Source: JAWLFY01 sp041685355 (GTDB lineage: Bacteria > Planctomycetota > Planctomycetia > Pirellulales > Pirellulaceae). From it: 64,000 nt of DNA. Position numbers and translations under genes: made by a program. Below are positions 1 to 8,436 of this stretch, piece by piece (the stretch's first letter is position 1; every line of letters starts with the position of its first letter). The notes below the pieces were generated by a model. It searched no databases, was not told where the DNA came from, and saw only the letters and a program-made list of their open reading frames with translations. Where the stretch lies: NCBI GenBank assembly GCA_041685355.1, contig JAWLFY010000009.1:4813-68812 (forward strand). The letters run 5' to 3'.

Positions 1-9
1 CGTGGTGGT

Positions 10-32
10 CGGGGGTCAGCGCACCACCCCCG
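10..32 (-). terminator. Hairpin after the carbamoyltransferase fusion gene
   Basis: A perfect 7-bp inverted repeat (CGGGGGT at 10-16, ACCCCCG at 26-32) with a 9-nt loop lies just past the stop codon of the minus-strand gene ending at 40. There is no clear U-tract, so it may be a weak or Rho-assisted terminator or an mRNA 3' end stabiliser. Confidence 0.4.
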
Positions 33-39
33 GGACTCC

Positions 40-2545
40 TTAGAAGAGCGTATAGATGAACGGGGCGACGGGGGAGGCGCTGACGGCGACCAGCAGGGAG
101 AGGAGGGCGATCATCAGGAGCAGCGGGGCGAGCCACCATTTCTTTTCCTCCCGCAAGAATTGCAGGAACTCGCCGAGCAACCCGTACCGCGACGCGGGGC
201 TGCTGGCGAATTGCTGATCCGCAAGGTCGACGGTCGGGGAGACGATCCACGCGGTCGGCTCACGCGGCGGCTTCCTTCGCAGCGGGTCGTACCCGAAGAG
301 CCGGAGCGTGCAGCCGAACGGGGTGATGACGGCGTAGTAAAACGCGTCGATCAGCCCCGATTCGACCCTCACCCGAAGCGGTTCTGTCGCGTCGGCGAAC
401 CGTCGCCAAACGCCGCGTCCGCGTGAGGATAGCTTGCCGGTCGTTGCACCGCCGTTTGTCACTGATGATCGCTGCCGCGCGCCGGCGAGGTTGTCGGCGA
501 CCGTCGGGGACTGGGCCGCTTTGATCAGCAGGTGGTTGCCGATCACCAGCGCGTCGAGACGGGTGGCGAAGAAACAACGGAGCGCATCGATCGGGGTGCA
601 AACGATCGGCTCATCCGAAACGTTAAAGCTCGTGTTGATCAGCACCGGGGTCCCGGTTTGACGTTCGAACGCTTCGAGCAACCGGCTCCACCGCGACGAC
701 TCGCCCCGTGGTGTCGCTTGGGCTCGCGTCAGCGTTTGGACTCGGGGCACCGTTTGGACGCGGGGCACCGTTTGGACGCGGGGCACCGTTTGGACGCGGG
801 NNNNNNNNNNNNNNNNNNNNNNNNNNNNNNNNNNNNNNNNNNNNNNNNNNNNNNNNNNNNNNNNNNNNNNNNNNNNNNNNNNNNNNNNNNNNNNNNNNNN
901 CGCCCCGTGGTGTCGCTTGGGCTCGCGTCAGCGTTTGGACTCGGGGCACCGTTTGGACGCGGGGCACCGTTTGGACGCGGGGCACCGTTTGGACGCGGGC
1001 CGTGCCGTCGACGTGAGTGACCGCGGGCAACTGGTCGCGTCGCTCTGGCCGCACCGGGAACACAAACGTCATGTAGGGCTGGTCCGTGTGGCCGTCCATT
1101 TGGAACCAAGTTTCGGCCCGATCTTCGATCACGACCGGGGCGAACGGGCGGAACGATTCGCGGAACTTTGTCTTCAGGTTGAGCGTTTTTTGCATGTCGG
1201 GGTCACGGGGGTCGGCGACGATGCTCCGTCCCCCCAGTGCACGCGGCCCGAATTCCATCCGCCCTTGGAACCATCCGACGACGTTCCCCTTGGCGATCAG
1301 CGAGGCGGCACGGTCACAAAGCGTCAAGTCGTCGAGCGTTTCGAACTCCGTCCCGACGTCGCGGAGCGTGCGGCCGATCGACTCGTCATCGAATCCGGGG
1401 CCGAGCCGGTTGTCGAACGGCGGTCGGGGCGGTGGCTCGGCAGGCCGGATGTTTCGTTCACGGTCGACTTCAAGATCGAGTTCGCGGTGGAGTTCGCGAT
1501 GGAGTTCACGATCGAGTTCGAGTGCGACCCCGAGGGCGCCGCCGGCGTCCCCCGCGGCGGGCTGGACCCAGACGCGATCGAAGACGCCTTCGCGGAGGAG
1601 TCGCCCGTTGGCCGAACAGTTCAGCGCCACGCCGCCGGCCATGCAGAGGTTTTCGTGTCCGGTCAACTCGCGGGCGTGCCGGGCGATCCGCAGCACGATC
1701 GTCTCGGTGACCGATTGGATCGACGCCGCCAAGTCACGGTCGAGCTCGCGGATCGGCGACGAGGCGTCTCTCGGTCGGGCGTCGAACAGCTCGCCGAACC
1801 GATCGGTCAGCATCGAGTCGCCTCCGGTGAAGTCGAATAGGTCAAGGTTCAGCCGAAACGAGCCGTCGTCATGCAACGCCACCACGTGTTCAAGGATCGT
1901 GTCGACGTGACGCGGGGTGCCGAGCGGGGCGAGCCCCATCAGCTTGTACTCGCCGTCGTTGACCTTGAACCCGGCGAACGCGGTGAAGGCGGAGTAGAGG
2001 AGGCCGAGCGAGTGCGGGAAGTGGAGTTCTCGCAGCGGGGTGATGTGACCGTCGTCGCCGGAGGCGATTACCGTCGTCGCCCACTCGCCGACGGCGTCGA
2101 TCGTCACGACCGCCGCGTCGGCAAAAGGGCTGGCGTCGTAGGCGGTGCGGGCGTGGGTACGGTGGTGGTCACAGCAGCGGAGCGGGCATCGGCGGGGGAG
2201 CCCGAGTTCTCGTCGGACCCGTACCGCAACGCGGACTTTCCACCCGAGCCACTCCCGCATCACCGTGCGGAACGACGACGCGTGCCCCGGGGCGACAGCC
2301 AGGTGAGTCTCGAGGAGTCGGTCGAACTTGACCATCGGACGCTCGTAGAACCCGACCTGGTCCACGTCGTCGATCGTGAGTCCGGCCTCGTCAAGACAGA
2401 ACGCGACGGCGCGACGGGGGAACGAGGCGTCATGTTTGACCCGCGAGAACCGCTCTTCCTGGGCCGCGGCGACGAGCCGGCCGTCGACGACCAAGGCGGC
2501 CGCCGAGTCATGATAGAAAGCAGAGATTCCGAGGGTCGCGGTCAC
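40..2545 (-). CDS. O-carbamoyltransferase (NodU/CmcH family) fused to SxtJ-like and DUF5989-like tail, interrupted by a sequence gap
   Basis: Seen: the N-terminal half has HDSAA, EERFSRVKHD, the metal-site-like HHRTHARTAY, GGVALNCSANGRL and GRMEFGPRALGGRSI; the C-terminal half has VLINTSFN. These are signature blocks of the carbamoyltransferase family, which moves a carbamoyl group from carbamoyl phosphate to a hydroxyl of a natural product or sugar. The ORF does not stop after the catalytic domain. It continues through FYYAVITPFGCTLRLFGYDP (SxtJ-like) and a membrane tail ending PFIYTLF (DUF5989-like), which are usually separate small genes. A run of 100 N at 801-900 sits in an in-frame RVQTVP repeat. 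Because 100 is not a multiple of 3, the literal reading goes out of frame at the gap, so the true gap length differs. The start is taken as GTG at 2545 (VTATLGIS); a TTG at 2614 would add 23 residues through a 14-bp repeat. A 4-residue RELH repeat (about 1478-1522) lies in the linker between lobes. The acceptor substrate is unknown. Confidence 0.85.
702..999. repeat. 99-bp higher-order repeat built of 18-bp units, with a 100-N gap
   Basis: The 99 bases at 702-800 are identical to those at 901-999, and the 100 N at 801-900 lie exactly between them. Inside each copy an 18-bp unit (gtttggacgcggggcacc) is repeated about three times. On the coding (minus) strand each 18-mer encodes RVQTVP. The 99-bp period equals 33 codons, so copy-number change keeps the carbamoyltransferase frame. 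The gap probably hides further copies collapsed by the assembler. Confidence 0.9.
1478..1522. repeat. 12-bp in-frame repeat in the carbamoyltransferase linker
   Basis: About 3.75 imperfect copies of gagttcgcggtg. On the minus strand it encodes a tetrapeptide series resembling RELH, placed between the two catalytic lobes. It is one of many short tandem repeats in this window. Confidence 0.7.
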
Positions 2546-2553
2546 TGGGATGT

Positions 2554-2595
2554 CGGGGTTGGGATGCCGGGGTTGGGATGCCGGGGTTGGGATGC
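2554..2595. repeat. 14-bp tandem repeat, three exact copies, just upstream of the carbamoyltransferase start
   Basis: The unit cggggttgggatgc is repeated three times without variation at 2554-2567, 2568-2581 and 2582-2595. It lies 8 nt upstream of the GTG start chosen for the minus-strand gene and inside the possible TTG-initiated extension. A 14-bp unit is not a multiple of 3, so gain or loss of a copy would put the upstream start in a different frame. Confidence 0.85.
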
Positions 2596-2790
2596 CGATG
2601 CGGCGGGGTCTCAACCGGTAGCATAGTCGTGGGAGTCGCCGCCGAAACGTTGCCGGCGGCCTCCCCGCCGTTCAGGCTGCACGATTCACGAAACGACTTC
2701 GAGCGACGTGGTTTCGATCGCGGACCACGAGAGATTGCGTTCCCGCGTCCCGTTTTTTTGCGGCCAACCCCGATCGTGGCCCGACCGCCG

Positions 2791-2975
2791 ATGACCACCG
2801 AGTCGACCGTTCCGCCGGCCTACCTGGAGCCGCCCGCCGCGCGTGGGCGATCTCGGGCGACTCGGCCCCTGTCACGTGGTTCGGATGCTGGGCGGGGGGG
2901 AATGGGGCAGGTGTTCGCGGCACAGGACTCGCGGTTAAGACGTACCGTCGCGATCAAGGTGATGAACGGATCGAG
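2791..2975 (+). pseudogene. Remnant of a Ser/Thr protein kinase N-terminus
   Basis: Read across two frames, this stretch gives GDLGRLGPCHVVRMLGGG and then GMGQVFAAQDSRLRRTVAIK, the glycine-rich loop and VAIK lysine strand of a planctomycete Hanks-type kinase. The frame breaks in the G-run near 2900 and again near 2850. Similarity ends at about 2970, so some 250 residues of kinase domain are absent. There is no open frame across the homologous segment. It is best read as debris of a larger kinase gene lost by deletion. Confidence 0.65.
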
Positions 2976-2990
2976 CACGCCGCCCCCTCC

Positions 2991-3257
2991 GTGCCCGTTT
3001 TTTCCGTGTTGCATACGTCCACCCGGATGCCGAAGGAGACCGCCGAGATGTTGGCGGTGCGGATCGCGTCTGAGACGGGGATGACGATCGACCGACAAAG
3101 GGTCGATGAAACCCTTCCGCCGGCGACGGAGGCGTCTAGCCGATTGGTCACCGATGAAGTCCGGGCGACGTTGCATCGTCCGACGCCACAGCAGGTCCGC
3201 GAGGAGATTCGGGCGTTGGGTCTGGCCGAGCCGCCCCGTCGGTGGGAGTCCGATTGA
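2991..3257 (+). CDS. Possible small protein of unknown function, overlapping the putA 3' end
   Basis: An 88-codon frame, or 76 codons from the ATG at 3027. It has an even mix of charged residues and a helix-like, non-repetitive composition (for example QQVREEIRALGLAE). It lies directly after the kinase remnant and overlaps the antisense end of putA by about 110 nt. I do not recognise a family and see no strong ribosome binding site. It may be a genuine short gene or a chance frame in high-GC DNA. Confidence 0.3.
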   Translation: MPVFSVLHTSTRMPKETAEMLAVRIASETGMTIDRQRVDETLPPATEASSRLVTDEVRATLHRPTPQQVREEIRALGLAEPPRRWESD

Positions 3258-6200
3258 CGAAATCTTTTGCCCGCCGGCCCAGATTGCCGTAGCGGTGAAA
3301 GTCGTGGCAGATCGATTGTTCGTCGAGGTATCGCAAGCACTCCAAACGCCCGTCACGTAGGACCGGCTCGTCGACGAGTGTCACGAACGCCCCGGCCGCG
3401 GCCCGCGCGATCGGCGAATCCGCGTTGACACGGCATAGCTTTCTTAAACGTTGGACGTGCCCGTGTGCGACCCGTTGGGCCAAGTCTTCCACAGACTCCT
3501 CGACCGGCTCCACCAACCCCGGGAGGGCGTCGGCGATCGACTCGAGCAGTTCCCGCGAGGGCTCGGGGTGACTCGGGTCGATCGACATCGTGACCTGAGT
3601 CCCGACGGCGGTCGCCGCCATCACCGCGATCAGGGCGTCGGCGAGCGGGTCGTCCGCCTCGACGCGAATCGCCATCCCTTGCGTCGGCTTGTACCGCCGA
3701 TGGTTGTCTTGTCCGATCAACCGAAACGTATCGTGCGATCGTGAAAACTCGTCGCGGTACGCGGCCCGGGCGGTCTCGGTCGCGGCGACGATTTCTTTCT
3801 CGAGCGACCCGGCCATTTTCTCAGTCGACTTATCCAACCGTCCGTCCGCCGCGGCGCCGTGAACCCAATCGAGGAACCGATCGGCGGGGCAGGGTAGGGC
3901 GGCATCGTCGGTTTGGGGACGGAGAGGTTTGAGTCGTGCGTCGGGTGCGACGTTGGTGTCGCGGACATGGGAAAGGGAGAGGACGTAGTGCGGCCCGCCC
4001 GGCTTGGACCCGGGTCCGTAGGCGCTCAGCCCGACGCCGCCGAACGGTTGGCGAAGGACGACCGCGCCGGTCGTCGTGCGGTTGATGTACAGGTTCCCGG
4101 CGCGGATCGAATCCCGCCAAACCGCGATCTCACGATCGTCCAGGCTCTCGAGCCCGCTGGTCAATCCGTACCCGGTGGCCCGAACGATCTCGATCGCCTC
4201 CTCCAAACGCGAGAACGGCATCACGCCCAGGACCGGGCCGAACAATTCCGTGCGATGGGTGAACGAGCCGGGGCGGAGGTCCCATTTAACGCCGGGGCGA
4301 TACAGGTTCGGGTTGTCAACGACGTGTTCCGGGACGACCAGCCACGACTCGCCATCCTCCAAGCTCTTCAGCCCGCGGGTCAGATCACGGCCGGGGGGCG
4401 CGATCAACGGCCCGACCCGGGTGGCGAGATCCCACGCCGAGCCGACGGGGAGGCTCCGCACCGCGTCGGCGAGCATTTCCCGGAAAGCTTCGTCGTCGTA
4501 GATCTCGCGTTCGAGCAACAGCAGCGACGTCGCGCTGCACTTTTGGCCGCTGTGGCCGAACGCGGATTGGACGACATGTTTCACCGCCAATTCTCGGTCG
4601 GCCATCGCGGTCACGATCGTCGCGTTCTTCCCGCCGGTTTCGGCCAGCAGGTGCAAGTCGGGTCGAACCTCGAGCAACCGCCGGGCGGTCGCGGTTCCGC
4701 CGGTGAGCACGACCGTCTCGACGAGTCGGTTGCGGACCAATCCCGTCTCGGCGTCGGCTTCGTCACACGGCATCATTTGCAGCGCATCGCGGGGGACCCC
4801 GGCATCCCAAAACGCTTGGCACAAAAACCACGCCGGCAGCACGGTTTCGGCGGCCGGCTTGAGGATCACCCGGTTCCCCGCGGCGAGCGACGCCGCGATG
4901 CCGCCGCACGGGATCGCGAGCGGGAAATTCCACGGGGTGATCACCGCGACCACGCCGCGTGGCGATAGCCGGATCGATTCGTGACGTGACCAATCGAGAT
5001 GAGTCCGCGCGTAGAACTCGGTAAAGTCGATCGCCTCGCTGATTTCCGGATCCGATTCTCCGACCGTCTTTCCGCCGTCGGCCATCATCGCCGCGATCAG
5101 GTCGCCTCGTCGTTCACGGATTCGGTGGGCGGCGTTCCGCAGCGTTTCGCAACGCCGATCGGGCGACATTTGTCCCCAACCGGACGAGTCCTCCGACGCC
5201 AACGTCACCGCGCGGCGGATCTGTTCGGCCGTCGCCTGTTGATATCGACACGCGACGACGCCGGGACGCGACGGGTCGGTCGAGCTTTCGATCAAGTCAT
5301 CCTGATCCGCGACGGGCGTATCGCCGACCGTCAGTGGGATCTTCGTCGCGTCGTCATCGCACCGCGTCTTCCAACCCGTCAGAACGTCTTCGATCCATTC
5401 CGCGTTGTGTGGCAGCGACCAATCCGTGTTCGGTTCGTTGACGAACTCGGTCCAACGTGCGGGCGGCGGGGGCGGATCGGGGAGGACGCGACGATCCTGA
5501 TTTCGACGCGGCGCAGTGGGGACGCGATCGATCTGCCGCAGTGACCGCCGGAAACCGTCGGCGAGCCCACGGAACTCGGCCGAATCGGGCCGGAGTCGGT
5601 ACGAGTGCCGGAGAAAGTTCTCGGGCCCCGTGTTCTCGTCGAGTCGCCGGATCAGATAACTGATCGCGTACAAGAACTCGTCTTGGCGACACGCGGGGGC
5701 GTACAACAACATCGGCACCTCCCGTTCGGTGATCGCACGGCGTTGATGGTTGGCCATCCCCTCGAGCATCTCGAACTGCACCCGATCTCCGGCCCCCAGT
5801 TCCTCGGTCCACACCATCGCCAGGGCGACGTCAAACAGGTTGTGTGAGGCGACGCCGACACGGAGCTCCCCACGTCCGGCCGCCTCGATCAGTTCTCGGA
5901 GCATCCGTTTGAAATTCGCGTCGGTCTCCAGCTTCGAGGTGTACGGCGCTTGGGGCCACCCCGAGATCGACGCGTCGACCCGTTCCATTTCCAGGTTGGC
6001 CCCTTTGACCAAGCGGATCGTGAGCGGCTCCGCGGCTTGGCCGACGCGCATCCGAGACCACTCGATCAGCCATCGCATCACTCCATACGAATCCGGGATG
6101 TAGGCCTGCAACGCGATCCCGGCCCGCGCCCGCTCGAGCCCTTCCCTTTGAAGCGTTTCGCAAAGCACGTCGGCGGTCAGGTACAGGTCGCGATACTCTT

Positions 6201-7005
6201 CCATGTCGAGGTACACGAACTTTCCCCGGGGCTTCCCGTCGAGTTCGCCATCGGGCGTCGCCGACTGGGTCGATTCACGCAGCGCCGTGCGATACAGCAT
6301 CTCGAGTCGGTCTGCGACGACCCGGATCGTGTGCCGCCGGGCGAGCGGCGAGACGTGGCTGTAGAGCGTCGAGATTTTGACCGACAAACAGCGAACGTCC
6401 GGGGCGCGGAGCGCGTCGAGGTAACGTCGCATCCGCCGCTGAGTTTCCGCCTCCCCCTGCAACGCCTCGCCGAGCAGGTTGACGTTCATCTCGATCCCGT
6501 GATGCTGTCGTTGGCGAAGATGTTCGCCCAGCATCTCGGGCTCGGCCGGCAAGATCACGTTGGCGGTCTCCCGCCGCATCTTCTCCTTCACCAACGGGAC
6601 CGCGACGCCCGGCAAGTATTCGCCGAACGACTGGAACCCGCGGAGCATCGCGTGCTCGACGGGGCTGAAGAAACGGGGGATGCCTTGGACGTCGAGCAGG
6701 TGCGTCAGTTGGTCGGCGACGCGTGCCGGGGTATGCGTCCGGAACGCCTGGTCGGTCATTTCGACCAGCGTCGACTTGTCCTCGTCTTGGCTGATCAGCC
6801 GGTCGAGTTCGGCCTGCTGCCGACGTTCCTGGGGGGTCTGCCTCCGCGTCGCCGTCTGCAGCAGTTCGGCGGCGAGCGACACGGCCCGGGTCGCGTCCGC
6901 TTCCCAGTCTCGATCCGGGTGCCAAGCGTTCACATGTCCGGTGTCTGGGTTTTGCATGGATGAAGCCTCCGCATGCGGATTTCGGACCCGTGCGTGCTGG
7001 GTCAT
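3148..7005 (-). CDS. putA: Bifunctional proline dehydrogenase / L-glutamate gamma-semialdehyde dehydrogenase
   Basis: Oxidises proline to P5C (FAD-dependent proline dehydrogenase) and then glutamate semialdehyde to glutamate (NAD-dependent aldehyde dehydrogenase), letting the cell use proline as carbon and nitrogen source. Seen: a TIM-barrel PRODH domain (roughly residues 60-480) with RFVKGANLE-like and YLIRRLDENTG blocks, then an ALDH domain (about 520-1040) with the Rossmann segment VVAVITPWNFPLAI, catalytic Glu in LLAETGGKN and nucleophile Cys in GHSGQKCSATS. The C-terminal region is the extra domain of long PutA proteins. No N-terminal DNA-binding domain is present, so it is not an autoregulator. 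The start is the ATG at 7005 because GAGGTG lies just upstream; the open frame extends further to 7122. Length 1285 aa. The last ~40 residues are a proline-rich tail that overlaps a doubtful plus-strand ORF. Confidence 0.93.
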   Translation of the reverse strand: MTQHARVRNPHAEASSMQNPDTGHVNAWHPDRDWEADATRAVSLAAELLQTATRRQTPQERRQQAELDRLISQDEDKSTLVEMTDQAFRTHTPARVADQLTHLLDVQGIPRFFSPVEHAMLRGFQSFGEYLPGVAVPLVKEKMRRETANVILPAEPEMLGEHLRQRQHHGIEMNVNLLGEALQGEAETQRRMRRYLDALRAPDVRCLSVKISTLYSHVSPLARRHTIRVVADRLEMLYRTALRESTQSATPDGELDGKPRGKFVYLDMEEYRDLYLTADVLCETLQREGLERARAGIALQAYIPDSYGVMRWLIEWSRMRVGQAAEPLTIRLVKGANLEMERVDASISGWPQAPYTSKLETDANFKRMLRELIEAAGRGELRVGVASHNLFDVALAMVWTEELGAGDRVQFEMLEGMANHQRRAITEREVPMLLYAPACRQDEFLYAISYLIRRLDENTGPENFLRHSYRLRPDSAEFRGLADGFRRSLRQIDRVPTAPRRNQDRRVLPDPPPPPARWTEFVNEPNTDWSLPHNAEWIEDVLTGWKTRCDDDATKIPLTVGDTPVADQDDLIESSTDPSRPGVVACRYQQATAEQIRRAVTLASEDSSGWGQMSPDRRCETLRNAAHRIRERRGDLIAAMMADGGKTVGESDPEISEAIDFTEFYARTHLDWSRHESIRLSPRGVVAVITPWNFPLAIPCGGIAASLAAGNRVILKPAAETVLPAWFLCQAFWDAGVPRDALQMMPCDEADAETGLVRNRLVETVVLTGGTATARRLLEVRPDLHLLAETGGKNATIVTAMADRELAVKHVVQSAFGHSGQKCSATSLLLLEREIYDDEAFREMLADAVRSLPVGSAWDLATRVGPLIAPPGRDLTRGLKSLEDGESWLVVPEHVVDNPNLYRPGVKWDLRPGSFTHRTELFGPVLGVMPFSRLEEAIEIVRATGYGLTSGLESLDDREIAVWRDSIRAGNLYINRTTTGAVVLRQPFGGVGLSAYGPGSKPGGPHYVLSLSHVRDTNVAPDARLKPLRPQTDDAALPCPADRFLDWVHGAAADGRLDKSTEKMAGSLEKEIVAATETARAAYRDEFSRSHDTFRLIGQDNHRRYKPTQGMAIRVEADDPLADALIAVMAATAVGTQVTMSIDPSHPEPSRELLESIADALPGLVEPVEESVEDLAQRVAHGHVQRLRKLCRVNADSPIARAAAGAFVTLVDEPVLRDGRLECLRYLDEQSICHDFHRYGNLGRRAKDFVNRTPTDGAARPDPTPESPRGPAVASDDATSPGLHR

Positions 7006-7290
7006 CACCGCACCTCGCTCGGTCGGGTCAAGCGGTGGCGGGCGAAACCGTTCGGCTCGCACTGAGCTTGAATTGTAAGGGGGCTGTCGCGGGTCACGCG
7101 GGGCAGGGGAGACGGCGGGCAACGGCGAGGCATGGCGTCATTCGGCAAGCGGGGGGCGACTTCTCCACCACGGCTTGGCGACCGCACCCCCTTTTCAAGA
7201 GTCGCCCCGAAACCGAGACTTCATAAGGCCCGAGCGAGATTCTCCGCCTCGGTCCGTCCTCCCCGACCGTCCTCAGGAAACGATCGAACG
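7006..7290. other. Divergent intergenic region between putA and serC
   Basis: About 285 nt separate the two divergent genes and should hold both promoters. No convincing -10/-35 pair stands out. It contains one copy of the dispersed GGGGCAGGGGAG motif near 7102-7113. Confidence 0.5.
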
Positions 7291-8406
7291 ATGAGTGCCA
7301 CCGCGACCGCACAGCGGCTTTTTAATTTCTCCGCCGGCCCTGCCGTGCTCCCACTCTCGGTGCTTCAAGAGGCTCAAGAGGAGTTCCTTTGTCTGCCCGG
7401 GGCCGGGGCGTCGCTCTTGGAGCTGAGCCATCGCGACAAGCGTTTCATCGAGATCCTGCACGACGCCGAGTCGACCCTCCGTTCGTTGCTCGGGATCAGC
7501 GACGACTACGCCGTGCTGTTCCTGCAAGGCGGGGCACGGCTGCAGTTTTCGATGATCCCCGCGAACCTGCTGCGGGGCTCGGGCAAGACCGCGCAGTACC
7601 TGCTGACCGGGTCGTGGGGAAAGAAGGCGATCGAGGAGGCCGTGAAAGAGGGCCAGGTCGAGACGTTGTATGACGCGAAGGCGTCGAACTACGACCACGT
7701 CCCCGGGGCGGACCGGTACACCGTAAGAGAAGACGCCGCGTACCTTTATTACTGCAGCAACGAAACGATCCAGGGCGTTCAGTTCCCGACCGAGCCGGCC
7801 TGTCCCGCTTCGGTGCCGCTGGTCAGTGACGCCTCGAGCGATTTCCTCTGCCGCCCGTTGCCGGTCGACAAGTACGGGATCTTGTACGCCTGTGCCCAGA
7901 AGAACGCCGGTCCGGCCGGGGTCACCGTCGTCGTGATCCGCCGCGACCTGCTCGAGCGGGGCAGCCCCGAACTGCCGGGGTATCTGAATTATAGAAATCA
8001 CGCCGAGAACGATTCGGAGTGGAACACGCCGCCGACGTTCGCGATCTATCTGCTCGGCAAGATCGCCCACTGGATCGCCGATTCGGTCGGCGGGTTGGAA
8101 GCGATGGAGCGTCAGAACCGCACCAAGGCGGACCTGCTTTACGACGTGATCGATTCCCACGGTTCGTTCTATCAAGGTCACGCGCGGCCCGAGTCCCGGT
8201 CGCTGATGAACGTGACGTTCCGTTTACCGAGCGACGAGATCCAGGCGAAGTTCCTTACCGAGGCCGCCGAACACGATCTCGTCAGCTTGAAGGGTCACCG
8301 CAGCGTCGGCGGGATCCGGGCCAGCATCTACAACGCGATGCCGGTCGAAGGCGTGCAAACGCTCGCCAACTTCATGAAAGACTTCGCGTCCAAGAACGCG
8401 TCGTAG
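7291..8406 (+). CDS. serC: Phosphoserine aminotransferase
   Basis: Converts 3-phosphohydroxypyruvate and glutamate to phosphoserine and 2-oxoglutarate (serine biosynthesis; cytosolic, PLP-dependent). Seen: the N-terminal FNFSAGPAVLP signature, GGARLQF, TGSWGKKAIEE, the DASSDF block and the PLP-binding lysine in AQKNAGPAG. The 371-aa length matches the family. The ATG at 7291 is chosen over an upstream open extension because it starts exactly at the family N-terminus and follows AGGAAA. serA begins 30 nt downstream, so the pair forms a serine operon. Confidence 0.96.
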   Translation: MSATATAQRLFNFSAGPAVLPLSVLQEAQEEFLCLPGAGASLLELSHRDKRFIEILHDAESTLRSLLGISDDYAVLFLQGGARLQFSMIPANLLRGSGKTAQYLLTGSWGKKAIEEAVKEGQVETLYDAKASNYDHVPGADRYTVREDAAYLYYCSNETIQGVQFPTEPACPASVPLVSDASSDFLCRPLPVDKYGILYACAQKNAGPAGVTVVVIRRDLLERGSPELPGYLNYRNHAENDSEWNTPPTFAIYLLGKIAHWIADSVGGLEAMERQNRTKADLLYDVIDSHGSFYQGHARPESRSLMNVTFRLPSDEIQAKFLTEAAEHDLVSLKGHRSVGGIRASIYNAMPVEGVQTLANFMKDFASKNAS

Positions 8407-8436
8407 TCCTTTCCCCACCTTCGAAATTGCCGAAGT

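Noticed and set aside
917..1840. Long plus-strand open frame opposite the carbamoyltransferase
   Set aside because: It is a shadow frame of the strongly supported minus-strand gene, with no family motifs and crossing the repeat.
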